Assembly: GCF_022810405.1 (NCBI RefSeq)
Contig: NZ_JALGQE010000023.1
Coordinates: forward strand, 1-64,000
Direction: 5' to 3'
DNA: 64,000 bases
Origin: Rhodococcus sp. ARC_M5
GTDB lineage: Bacteria > Actinomycetota > Actinomycetes > Mycobacteriales > Mycobacteriaceae
In this document: piece after piece, positions 1 to 7,833 of the stretch
How positions within the stretch are numbered: the first letter of the stretch is position 1
Layout: every line of letters begins with the position of its first letter
Made by a program: the position numbers and the translations under genes
The notes under the pieces: model-generated
What the model was told of the DNA's origin: nothing
Seen by the model: the letters and a program-made list of their open reading frames with translations, nothing else
Database searches by the model: none

Positions 1-206
1 GTGATACGGCCCGCGACGTAGATGCCGAACATCACGCCCAGCCCCCAGGCCCAGGCGATCGAATCGTGGTCTCCGAGACTCCCCGATTCACCGCCCGAGA
101 CCACCTGCGCGACGACGCCGACGCCGAACAGAATGAGAATCATGGTTCCGGCGAACTCGGCAGCCATGTGCGCCGGCAGTCCCCATTCCGGTTCCTTACG
201 AGCCAT
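1..206 (-). CDS. glpF: MIP-family channel, glycerol facilitator-like (C-terminus cut by window edge)
   Basis: Only the first 68 codons are present, read leftward from the ATG at 206. The protein starts with a short polar tail, then a first membrane helix (HMAAEFAGTMILILFGVGVV) and the start of a second (SIAWAWGLGVMFGIYVAG). That pattern is typical of aquaporin/glycerol-facilitator proteins, which carry glycerol and other small neutral solutes across the membrane. The window ends just before the first NPA loop would be expected, so channel type cannot be confirmed. A SorC-type regulator is divergently transcribed, and in many actinobacteria glpF heads a glycerol operon. The symbol rests on this resemblance and on context. 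Confidence 0.7.
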   Translation of the reverse strand, partial: MARKEPEWGLPAHMAAEFAGTMILILFGVGVVAQVVSGGESGSLGDHDSIAWAWGLGVMFGIYVAGRI

Positions 207-292
207 TGTGTAGCCTCCGCAAAGTTGGTGATGCACGCCACAGTGCGTGCTGTTTGCCACGGTAGACGGCCTGCACTGCGTTGCACAGCTGG

Positions 293-306
293 TGCACATA
301 TGTGCA
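293..306. promoter_or_regulatory. Perfect palindromic operator candidate between glpF-like gene and SorC regulator
   Basis: TGCACATATGTGCA is a perfect 14-base palindrome in the 122-base divergent intergenic region. Further TGCAC/GTGCA half-motifs lie just upstream (around 232-292). Such clusters suit an oligomeric regulator such as a SorC protein. The site lies 22 bases before the likely GTG start of the regulator, so autoregulation as well as control of glpF is possible. Confidence 0.5.
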
Positions 307-328
307 AATCGGTCGTACACTGGTGCCG

Positions 329-1312
329 GTGACGGAACCGCCCATCGACCCCGAATCGGATCCCAGGACCGGCCATGCCACCCAGGCGGCGCGTCTGTAC
401 TACTTCCAGGACTTGACGATGGCGGCGATCGGCCGTGAGCTGGGCGTATCTCGTTCGACCGTCTCACGACTCATCACCTTCGCCCGGGCATCCGGCCTCG
501 TGGAGATCAAGATCTCCACACCACTCGGCCAGGCACCGCGAATCGAGCGTGCGTTCGCCGATCTGTACGACATTCGTGCACACGTCGTCCCCGTCTCGGA
601 AACCGTCGACGAATTGCAGCGCCTCGATCGGGTAGCCACGTTCGCCGGCCGATTGCTGACGTCGTTCTTCGAGTCCGACATGGTGATGGGAGTCGCCTGG
701 GGAACCACCGTCAGCGCCGTCAGTCGCAAGCTCGCACCCAAACGAACCCACAACTCGACCGTCGTGCAACTCAACGGCGCAGCCAACACCCGCACCACGG
801 GAGTCTCTTACGCCACCGACATCATCAGAACATTTGCCGACGCGTACGGCGCTGTGGCGCAGGGGTTTCCGGTACCCGCATTCTTCGACTACCCCGAAAC
901 CCGCCGACACCTGTGGCGTGAACGCAGCATCAAACGAGTCCTCGAACTTCAGGATCGGATGAACCTCGCCGTGTTCAGCATCGGCGTCATGAGCAGTGCC
1001 GTTCCGAGTCACGTCTACAGCGCCGGCTACCTCGAGCGCGAGGATCGAGCCGAGCTCCAGCGCGACGGCGTCGTCGGCGACATCGCCACCGTGTTCCTGC
1101 GATCCGACGGTAGCCACGACCGAATTGCGTTGAACGACAGATCGAGTGGACCGAGCCTGGATCGACTCAAGGTGGTTCCGCGGCGGGTGTGCATCGTCGC
1201 TGGAGCGTCCAAGCTCGATGCCCTCACCGCCGCCCTGCGCGGCGGATTGATCACCGACCTCGTCATCGACGACATCAGCGCGGCGCAGTTGATTCTGCGC
1301 TCGCGTGGCTGA
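329..1312 (+). CDS. SorC/DeoR-like sugar-binding transcriptional regulator
   Basis: The 327-residue protein has an N-terminal helix-turn-helix (residues about 18-60, with GRELGVSRSTVSRLI as recognition region). A long C-terminal domain follows, of the kind that binds phosphorylated sugars in SorC regulators (central FADAYG and the later SAGYLEREDRAEL region). GTG at 329 is preferred because it starts at the natural N-terminus; an in-frame ATG at 281 and a GTG at 323 are alternatives, but the former would run through the palindrome at 293-306. Its divergent partner is a glycerol-channel-like gene, so polyol or sugar-phosphate sensing is inferred. The effector cannot be read from sequence. Confidence 0.8.
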   Translation: MTEPPIDPESDPRTGHATQAARLYYFQDLTMAAIGRELGVSRSTVSRLITFARASGLVEIKISTPLGQAPRIERAFADLYDIRAHVVPVSETVDELQRLDRVATFAGRLLTSFFESDMVMGVAWGTTVSAVSRKLAPKRTHNSTVVQLNGAANTRTTGVSYATDIIRTFADAYGAVAQGFPVPAFFDYPETRRHLWRERSIKRVLELQDRMNLAVFSIGVMSSAVPSHVYSAGYLEREDRAELQRDGVVGDIATVFLRSDGSHDRIALNDRSSGPSLDRLKVVPRRVCIVAGASKLDALTAALRGGLITDLVIDDISAAQLILRSRG

Positions 1313-1443
1313 CGGCCTATGGCTCACATCACATTTGTGACGAAGTGCTAAGTCCATCTCACAAGCCGACTTTCGGTAGTAAGTGTTACGTCGTGTAGCA
1401 CTAAGGTTCGCGACATGGCTGTTGTTGTCGTTGCGACGTATCC

Positions 1444-2775
1444 ATGACCGGCTCCCCCTCGCCGGTCCAGAACCGACTCCTCGGACTCGCTCTCGTCGTA
1501 CTCATCGTCGTATTCGTCGGGTGGAGTGTCACCTCGTACAACAAGACGTTCAAGGACGTCGTGACGGTCTCCCTCGAGACCGACAGCGTCGGCAACGCTC
1601 TTCCCCGCAATGCGGACGTCAAAGTTCGCGGCATGATCGTCGGCGAAGTCCGATCGGCATCGACAGCCGGTCGCGTCGTCACCTCGGAGTTGGCAATCGA
1701 ACCGGACATGGCGGAGATGATCCCGTCGAACGCCACCGCGCGGTTGCTGCCCAAGACGCTGTTCGGCGAACGATACGTCGCGTTGGTTCTGCCGGACGGC
1801 AAGCCTGCGTCGCCGATCACCGAGGGGACCGTGCTGAAGCAGGATCGCAGCGGCAACGCCATCGAGGTAGGACAACTGCTCGACGGCCTGTTGCCTCTGC
1901 TCCAGGCCGTGCCGCCGCAGGACCTGTCCAACACGCTCGGTGCGCTGGCGCAAGGACTGAGCGGTCGCGGCGAGGAGCTCGGCCTGACGATCGACCGCCT
2001 GGAGAACATCTTCGCCGGGCTCAACACAGAGCTGCCGGCAATTCAGGAGGACCTGCGTGGTCTGGCCGACTTCTCGCAGACCTACGCCGATGCCGCCCCC
2101 GAGTTGATCAACGCACTGGACAATCTGCGGACCACGGGCAATACCGTCGTCGAGAAGCGCCCGGCCCTCGAGACGCTCTACGCGTCGTTGACATCCGCCT
2201 CCACCACCACCGCCGACTTCCTCGACGCCAACTCCGCGGACATCATCGGACTGGCCGCGAATTCACGCGAGGCCCTCGAGGTGTTCGCCGAATTCTCGCC
2301 TGCCCTCGGTTGCACCGTCTCACAGTTCGCCGAGGGTGCCAGACGCGGCAAGATCCTGCTCGGCGACGGTGACGAGTATCCCGGCATCAACGTCTCGATG
2401 CCGTTCGTCAACCCGAAGGGCCGGTATCTGCCCAACCAGGACGAGCCGCGATTGTTCGAGCAGGACCGCGGGCCCACCTGTTACACCTCCCTCGACCGCT
2501 CGACGGGCGAATACTTCCCGCAGTACCCGGGCAGCTCCCCCAACGACGGTTCGTACCAGGTGCCGTCGAGAAACCCCGGTGAACAGGACATTCCGTCACT
2601 TCCGGTTCCGCAGCTCTCCCCCGTGCCCGCCTCCTACGCCGGCTCGATCACCGAGCAGCAGACCCTGGCCGTCCTCTACGGCGGGGCCACGGGGATCGAG
2701 CCCGACGCAGTGCCGTCCTGGACCACGACGGTCGGCGCTCCCGCACTCAGAGGAACGCAGGTCACGTTCGAGTAG
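1444..2775 (+). CDS. Orphan MCE-family (MlaD-domain) protein
   Basis: The 443-residue protein has one N-terminal membrane anchor (residues about 9-29) followed by an MCE/MlaD domain (about 34-115: FKDVVTVSLETDSVGNALP then VKVRGMIVGEV). A helical region and a Pro/Gly-rich tail make up the rest. This is the usual architecture of actinobacterial Mce proteins, which form periplasmic lipid-transfer channels. In complete mce loci six such genes follow two yrbE permeases. Here there is no yrbE and no second mce gene nearby, so it must work with partners elsewhere or alone. A 10-codon reading frame ends in an ATGA overlap with its start. Confidence 0.85.
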   Translation: MTGSPSPVQNRLLGLALVVLIVVFVGWSVTSYNKTFKDVVTVSLETDSVGNALPRNADVKVRGMIVGEVRSASTAGRVVTSELAIEPDMAEMIPSNATARLLPKTLFGERYVALVLPDGKPASPITEGTVLKQDRSGNAIEVGQLLDGLLPLLQAVPPQDLSNTLGALAQGLSGRGEELGLTIDRLENIFAGLNTELPAIQEDLRGLADFSQTYADAAPELINALDNLRTTGNTVVEKRPALETLYASLTSASTTTADFLDANSADIIGLAANSREALEVFAEFSPALGCTVSQFAEGARRGKILLGDGDEYPGINVSMPFVNPKGRYLPNQDEPRLFEQDRGPTCYTSLDRSTGEYFPQYPGSSPNDGSYQVPSRNPGEQDIPSLPVPQLSPVPASYAGSITEQQTLAVLYGGATGIEPDAVPSWTTTVGAPALRGTQVTFE

Positions 2776-2842
2776 GACCTACTGATTGAATGGTCCGCAT
2801 GCCCCGTCGACGAGCGCGGCGGGTAACGATTCAGGAGCACAC

Positions 2843-3202
2843 ATGCCAGCCGATACGAACACCGCCGGATTTTCCATCCAGTCCAGCAACGACGGCCGCG
2901 CGGCCGTCGTCGCGGTCGCCGGTGAACTCGACGTCACCACGGCCCCCGCATTGTCGACCGCGATCGACGCACAGATCGCCACCACGCCTACTGCACTGAT
3001 CGTCGACCTGAGCAAGGTCTCGTTCTTGGCCTCGGCTGCCATGACCGTGCTGGCAACGACGCAGAAGGACCACGGGGACACCGTCGCCTTTTCGGTGGTC
3101 GCCGATGGGCCGACCACCAGCCGCCCGATCAAACTGATGGGCCTCGATCAGGAATTCGCGCTGCACGCAGATCTGGCGTCAGCCCTCGCCGCTCTCGACT
3201 GA
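2843..3202 (+). CDS. STAS-domain anti-anti-sigma factor (RsbV-like)
   Basis: This is a 119-residue single STAS domain. The core motif DLSKVSFLASAAMTVL matches the phospho-acceptor loop of anti-sigma-factor antagonists, with Ser64 in the place of the regulated serine; the residue before it, usually Asp, is Ala. ATG 2843 is chosen for the AGGAG at 2833-2837; an upstream ATG at 2786 lacks one. The gene is convergent with, and overlaps by 24 bases, a PP2C phosphatase of the class that dephosphorylates such proteins, so the two probably form an enzyme-substrate pair. No RsbW-type kinase or sigma factor lies in the window. Confidence 0.85.
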   Translation: MPADTNTAGFSIQSSNDGRAAVVAVAGELDVTTAPALSTAIDAQIATTPTALIVDLSKVSFLASAAMTVLATTQKDHGDTVAFSVVADGPTTSRPIKLMGLDQEFALHADLASALAALD

Positions 3203-4327
3203 CGACACTCCCAGCGCCATCACTGCTGCGTCGTCGGCCAATCCGTCGCCGAAGCTGTTCAGCAGGACCCGTAGATCCTCGACGATGCCCGCCGGTGCCG
3301 CCGGGGCATGGGCGGTCGCGAACTCCAGCAGCGCACCCTCGTCGTCGTATCGACCTGTGCTCACCCGTGCCTCGGTGAGGCCGTCGGTGTAGAGCAGCAG
3401 GGTGTCGCCTGCGCTCAATGTCACGGTGGCAGGCACGAACCGCGCATGACGCAGGATTCCGACGAGTTGCCCACCCGTCATGTGGACGTAGTGTGCGCTG
3501 CCGTCGGCGCGCATCACCAGCGGAGGCGGATGACCGCCGCTGGCCATGCACACCTCGAATCCCTCGGCCGAACGACTGAGCACGCCGAACACCGCTGTGC
3601 AGAACTGCGCGTCGTTCTCGCGGAACTCCTGCCGCAGGACCGAATCCAGATTGTGCAGAACAGCGACCGGGTCGTGGTCGTACACCGCGGCCGCGCGCAG
3701 GGTGTACCGCGTCAACGACGTCACCGCTGCGGCCGACGCACCCTTGCCGCAGACGTCGCCGAGGAAGAATCCCCAGCGGTCGTCCGACAGCGGGAACAGA
3801 TCGTAGAAATCTCCACCCACCTCGTCGCTCGATGCCGCGTGATAGTGCGCGGCTGCGGTCATTCCCGACGGCGGCAGCAGCGCAGGCGGCAGCAACGACC
3901 GCTGCAGTGTCTTCGCCAGCAGCTCCGCTCGCGTTCGGGACTCGAGCAACTCGCGTTCGTAGGTGCGCCGGTCCCTGGCGTCGAGCGCGGTGATGCGAAT
4001 CAGTACCGGCGTGCCGGACCCGTCGGTCTTGACGTTCGCGGTCATGAACACCGGCAACCGACGACGATCCGACGTCACGAAATCGAGCGCGATGCCGTCG
4101 AGCTGTCCTGACATACGCAGAATCGGACCGAAATGGGTCTCGTAGTGGATCCGGCCACCGGCGGTGAGAAGGTGGGTGAAGTCGGTCCCGATCAAGGCGT
4201 CGACGTCGAAGCCGAGCCAATTCGCCAGCGTCGAGTTCAGTCTCACGATCCGCATGTCCGGAAGAACCGACAGATAGCCGCAGGGTGCGTTCTCGTACAG
4301 GTCCTCGATGTCGAGGTCGTTGATCAC
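3179..4327 (-). CDS. rsbP: PAS-PP2C (SpoIIE-type) serine phosphatase, RsbP-like
   Basis: The 382-residue protein has a PAS sensor domain (about 5-115), a linker helix (about 118-142) and a SpoIIE/PP2C phosphatase domain (about 150-375). Metal-binding signatures are visible: VGGDFYDLF (Asp173), GDVCGKGA (Asp191), DGLTEA and a C-terminal DDAAVMAL. In Bacillus subtilis RsbP has this architecture and activates sigma-B by dephosphorylating RsbV under energy stress, together with the hydrolase RsbQ. Here the start (GTG 4327) overlaps the stop of an RsbQ-like gene, and an RsbV-like gene is convergent downstream. Function is inferred from this matching trio. Confidence 0.85.
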   Translation of the reverse strand: MINDLDIEDLYENAPCGYLSVLPDMRIVRLNSTLANWLGFDVDALIGTDFTHLLTAGGRIHYETHFGPILRMSGQLDGIALDFVTSDRRRLPVFMTANVKTDGSGTPVLIRITALDARDRRTYERELLESRTRAELLAKTLQRSLLPPALLPPSGMTAAAHYHAASSDEVGGDFYDLFPLSDDRWGFFLGDVCGKGASAAAVTSLTRYTLRAAAVYDHDPVAVLHNLDSVLRQEFRENDAQFCTAVFGVLSRSAEGFEVCMASGGHPPPLVMRADGSAHYVHMTGGQLVGILRHARFVPATVTLSAGDTLLLYTDGLTEARVSTGRYDDEGALLEFATAHAPAAPAGIVEDLRVLLNSFGDGLADDAAVMALGVSSVESGEG

Positions 4328-5124
4328 GACGATCTCACGAAGGTCGCAATCGCCTCGGCGGTCTGCTCGGGTTCGGTGACGTGCGGGCAGTGCCCGCTGG
4401 CGTCGAGGGTCTTCAGGGTGCTGCCGGCGATGTGTTCGTGAACGTATCTGCCGACCTGAGGCGGTGCCAGCGAATCCCGCGCACAGTCGACGATCATCGT
4501 GGGCAGGGCAACCCCGGCCAGATCAGCGCGATTGTCGGACAGGAAGGTGGTGCGGGCGAACACCCGTGCGCACTCGGGATCGGTTCGGCAGAAGCTCGCT
4601 GTCCACATGTTCTCGAGATCGGGGCGATCCGGCGCATTCACCACGATCGGTGCCATCGATGCGGACCAGCCCAGGTAATTGCTGTCCAACGACTCGAGCA
4701 GCTCGTCGATGTCCTCACGGCTGAACCCACCGCGGTAGTCACCGTCGTCGATGTACCGAGGGGACGGTGTCAGCAGAAAGAGCTTGTCGAACCGCTCGGG
4801 GGCCGCCTGGACCGCGAGAACACCCATCATCGACGCCACCGAGTGACCCACGAACGTCACATCGTGAAGATCGAGTTCCCGGACAATATCGACGATGTCG
4901 TCGACGTAGGCCTCCAGCGGCGCGTACTTGTCGGCATCCCACGCAGAGGGGTCCGACGCGCCGGACCCGACGTGATCGAAGAGCACGACCCTGAAAACCG
5001 GAGCCAGGATATCGGTCACCGAACGCCACAGCGTCTGGTCACACCCGAACCCGTGAGCCAGCATCACCACGGGCCCGTCGACTGCCCCGACGACCCTCAC
5101 GTTGTTCCTGATACGCGCACTCAC
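4324..5124 (-). CDS. rsbQ: RsbQ-like alpha/beta hydrolase (stress-signalling partner of RsbP)
   Basis: This is a 266-residue alpha/beta hydrolase. Remembered features of Bacillus RsbQ recur along the chain: HGFGCDQ, LFDHVGSG, GHSVAS with nucleophile Ser95, GGFSREDI, NYLGW, FCRTDP, Asp217 in CARD and His245 in GHCPH. Ser95/Asp217/His245 form the expected triad. RsbQ is needed for RsbP activity and belongs to the same fold group as the plant receptors KAI2 and D14, which bind a small hydrophobic ligand. The gene starts at GTG 5124 and shares a GTGA overlap with the PAS-phosphatase gene, supporting stoichiometric expression. The ligand is unknown. Confidence 0.88.
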   Translation of the reverse strand: MSARIRNNVRVVGAVDGPVVMLAHGFGCDQTLWRSVTDILAPVFRVVLFDHVGSGASDPSAWDADKYAPLEAYVDDIVDIVRELDLHDVTFVGHSVASMMGVLAVQAAPERFDKLFLLTPSPRYIDDGDYRGGFSREDIDELLESLDSNYLGWSASMAPIVVNAPDRPDLENMWTASFCRTDPECARVFARTTFLSDNRADLAGVALPTMIVDCARDSLAPPQVGRYVHEHIAGSTLKTLDASGHCPHVTEPEQTAEAIATFVRSS

Positions 5125-5211
5125 CCGGACAGTGTGTCATCTGCCTCCGACGCCGGGGAGTGAGACTGCTCCGACGGGGTATGGCCTCATGTCTACAGAA
5201 ACGAGAATTAC

Positions 5212-6264
5212 ATGCGAGTGCTGGTCACCGGCGCAACCGGATACATAGGGTCTCGGCTGATCCCGGTCCTCCTCGAACAGGGTCACGACGTGCACGCCGC
5301 CATGCGCGATCCGAGCAAGAAGTCACGCTTCGCCTGGGGCGCTCACGTCACCGCGGTGCACTTCGACCTCGACGATCACGAGACCTTCGACACTGCGACC
5401 GAGAATGTGGACGCCGTCGTCTACCTGGTGCATTCGATGGACGAAGGCGACTTCGTCGAGAAGGATCGACACGCCGCGCAGTCGATGGCCGCCGCCGCGG
5501 AGCGCAACGGCCTGCGCCGGATCGTCTACCTCTCCGGCCTGATCCCCGACGACGGAACCCCGCTGTCCGATCATCTGCGCTCTCGCCTGCAGGTCGAGGA
5601 GACGTTCCTCGACAGCTCGGTCGACGCCACCGTGCTGCGGGCGGCGATCATCCTCGGCTCGGGATCGACCTCGTTCGAGCTGGTGCGACGGATGACCGAG
5701 CGTCTGCCGCTCACGCCCATCCCGACGTGGATGCGCAGGCAGGTGCAGCCCATCGCCGTCGTCGATGTGGTCGCCATCATCGCTCGTGCTCTCGGCGACA
5801 CCGCGCGTCCGGGTTCGTTCGACATCGGCGGCACCGAGACGATGAGCTATCCGGAACTGTTGCAGGCGTACGGCAGCGTTGCGGGCCTGCGCCGCGCCCA
5901 GATTCCGGTTCCGCTGTTGCCGACCGGATTGGTGGGCCGCGCCGTCGCAACCATCACCGGCATGCCTCCGGGCACGGTGATCTCGTTGGTGGACAGCCTC
6001 ACTCACGACATGGTGGTGCGTCGAGGCAACGCCGCGACGGAGGTGTTCACCGAGCCCGATACGACGCTGATGAGCGTCCGAGAGGCCTTGCAGCGTTCCA
6101 TCACCGTGGTGGCCGAGGAGGGCACCGACGCCCACGCCGATCCCCAGGCTGCCGCCGACACCGATCCCGAATGGGCCGGCGGAGTCGTCGACATCGTCGA
6201 CGGCCATGTGCGGCAACGGCCGTCGGGAATTCTGGGCAAGGTTCAACTGGGAGCGACCCGCTAG
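5212..6264 (+). CDS. Atypical SDR / NAD(P)-binding epimerase-like protein
   Basis: The 350-residue protein begins with a Rossmann fingerprint (VLVTGATGYIGSRL, residues 3-16) and continues as an extended or atypical short-chain dehydrogenase (NmrA/epimerase-like). It resembles actinobacterial proteins annotated as NAD(P)H-binding or NAD-dependent epimerases. There is no clear YxxxK catalytic pair in the usual place (YLSGLIPDDG follows the beta-strand), so it may be a redox sensor or a reductase with altered chemistry. It is divergent from the rsbQ-rsbP pair and convergent with the amidase gene, overlapping it by 4 bases. Substrate is unknown. Confidence 0.7.
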   Translation: MRVLVTGATGYIGSRLIPVLLEQGHDVHAAMRDPSKKSRFAWGAHVTAVHFDLDDHETFDTATENVDAVVYLVHSMDEGDFVEKDRHAAQSMAAAAERNGLRRIVYLSGLIPDDGTPLSDHLRSRLQVEETFLDSSVDATVLRAAIILGSGSTSFELVRRMTERLPLTPIPTWMRRQVQPIAVVDVVAIIARALGDTARPGSFDIGGTETMSYPELLQAYGSVAGLRRAQIPVPLLPTGLVGRAVATITGMPPGTVISLVDSLTHDMVVRRGNAATEVFTEPDTTLMSVREALQRSITVVAEEGTDAHADPQAAADTDPEWAGGVVDIVDGHVRQRPSGILGKVQLGATR

Positions 6265-7745
6265 TCGAGAGTGTCGTAGCGATCCACCCAGGGCGCTGCA
6301 CGTTCGATCTGGCCGGCCAGTTGGACGAGCAGCGCCTCGCCGCCGAGCGGCGCGGTGAAGTGCGCGCCCATCGGTAGGCCTTCGGGGGTCCAGTGGACGG
6401 GCAGAGAGAGCGCGGGACGGCCGGTGACGTTGGCCAACTGGGTGTACGGAATCCACGAGATGTTGTCGTCGATCATCTGATCGACGATGCCGGTGTGCCG
6501 AAGCAAGCCGGCAGTTCTACTGCGCAACAACAAGTCCGACGCCATTTGCAGCGGCTTCGCGAGGTCGAACGCACCGATCTTCGGCGGTAGCTCGGCCAGG
6601 GTGGGCGTCAGCAGCAGATCGTACGTCTCGAAGTATGTCGCCAGCGCCCGAACGTGTACGTGGCGGCCTTCCACCGCGTCGAGATAGTCGATGCCACTGG
6701 CAGCTCTGCCCAGAGCCGCCATGATTCGGGTGTCACGCTCGAATGCGTCGTCGCTGCAACCGGTTCTGCGTTTGACCTCGTCCATCTCCCACGCCAGGTA
6801 GGTGAACCAGGCCAACAGGAATTCGCGATTGAGGCTCTTGTCGTCGTACGGCGGGGCGTCGAGAAGTTCGACGGTGTGGCCGAGGTCGGTCAGCGTCTTC
6901 GCCGCCGATTCCATCGCTGCGACGGCCTGCGGGTGGGGCGACGGATTGACCGATGTCACTGCATACATGCCGATACGCAACGGCTTCGGATCCTTGTCCA
7001 CTCGAGACAGGAACGTTCCGTCCGGACGCGCGGGCAAGTAGCCGGACGACGCCTCGCCGCCCGCCAGCACGTCGAGCATCGCTGCGGTATCGCGCACCGA
7101 TCGCGACACTACGCCCTGCACCGCTGCCCCGTGCATCGGCTCACCGAAGGTCGGTCCCGACGGCACCAGTCCGCGTCCCGGCTTGAGCCCGACCAGTCCG
7201 CAGCACGCCGCCGGAATCCGAATGGATCCACCGCCGTCGTTCGCCCCGGCCACGGGAACGATGCCGGACGCGACCGCTGCGGCCGACCCACCCGACGAGC
7301 CACCGGGAGTCCTGCTGCAATCCCACGGGTTTCGAGTCGCACCGTGCACAGCAGGTTCGGTGATTCCCTTCGCCCCGAATTCCGGGGTGTTGGTCTTGCC
7401 GAAAATCACCAGGCCGGCATCGAGCCAGCGCTGCACCACCGTGGAGTGCTCCGGCATCGCCAGATCCGTCAACGAACGCGATCCACTCGATGTGGGCAGG
7501 CCTGCATAGTCCTGCGACAGGTCCTTGATCAGGAACGGCACACCGGCAAAGGGTCCCTGCAGCGGCCGCGTCAGCTGCTCGTCTGCCTGCTTCGACATCA
7601 CCCGCACCACCGAATTGAGCCGCGGGTCGATCGACTTGACCTGTCCCAGTGCACAATCGAGCAAGTCGCGCGGTGTCACCTCACGATTGGCAACCAACTC
7701 GGCCAGGCCAAGACCGTCGTACTTCCGATACTCGTCGATGCGCAT
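6261..7745 (-). CDS. Amidase-signature family hydrolase
   Basis: The 494-residue protein carries the amidase signature: Lys74 in FLIKDLS, the Gly/Ser-rich loop TPGGSSGGSAAA (cis-Ser about 150) and the nucleophile loop NDGGGSIRIPA (Ser174). These form the Ser-cisSer-Lys triad of enzymes that hydrolyse carboxamides. Length fits stand-alone amidases rather than GatA, and no gatB/gatC lie nearby. The gene is followed upstream on the same strand by an MHS-type transporter 88 bases away, so uptake and hydrolysis of an amide or its product may be linked. The substrate cannot be told. Confidence 0.85.
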   Translation of the reverse strand: MRIDEYRKYDGLGLAELVANREVTPRDLLDCALGQVKSIDPRLNSVVRVMSKQADEQLTRPLQGPFAGVPFLIKDLSQDYAGLPTSSGSRSLTDLAMPEHSTVVQRWLDAGLVIFGKTNTPEFGAKGITEPAVHGATRNPWDCSRTPGGSSGGSAAAVASGIVPVAGANDGGGSIRIPAACCGLVGLKPGRGLVPSGPTFGEPMHGAAVQGVVSRSVRDTAAMLDVLAGGEASSGYLPARPDGTFLSRVDKDPKPLRIGMYAVTSVNPSPHPQAVAAMESAAKTLTDLGHTVELLDAPPYDDKSLNREFLLAWFTYLAWEMDEVKRRTGCSDDAFERDTRIMAALGRAASGIDYLDAVEGRHVHVRALATYFETYDLLLTPTLAELPPKIGAFDLAKPLQMASDLLLRSRTAGLLRHTGIVDQMIDDNISWIPYTQLANVTGRPALSLPVHWTPEGLPMGAHFTAPLGGEALLVQLAGQIERAAPWVDRYDTLD

Positions 7746-7833
7746 GACAGCAGCTTAGTGCGACGTCCGTCACAGCCGACGCATTCCGGCCGGCACCGAT
7801 GGTCGTTCGGTCGACTCCGTGTCGCACGGGATG

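Noticed and set aside
1313..1443. TCACATTTGTGA as a CRP-type site before the mce gene
   Set aside because: The half-sites are in the inverse order and spacing of a CRP site (TGTGA-N6-TCACA), so the match is not convincing.
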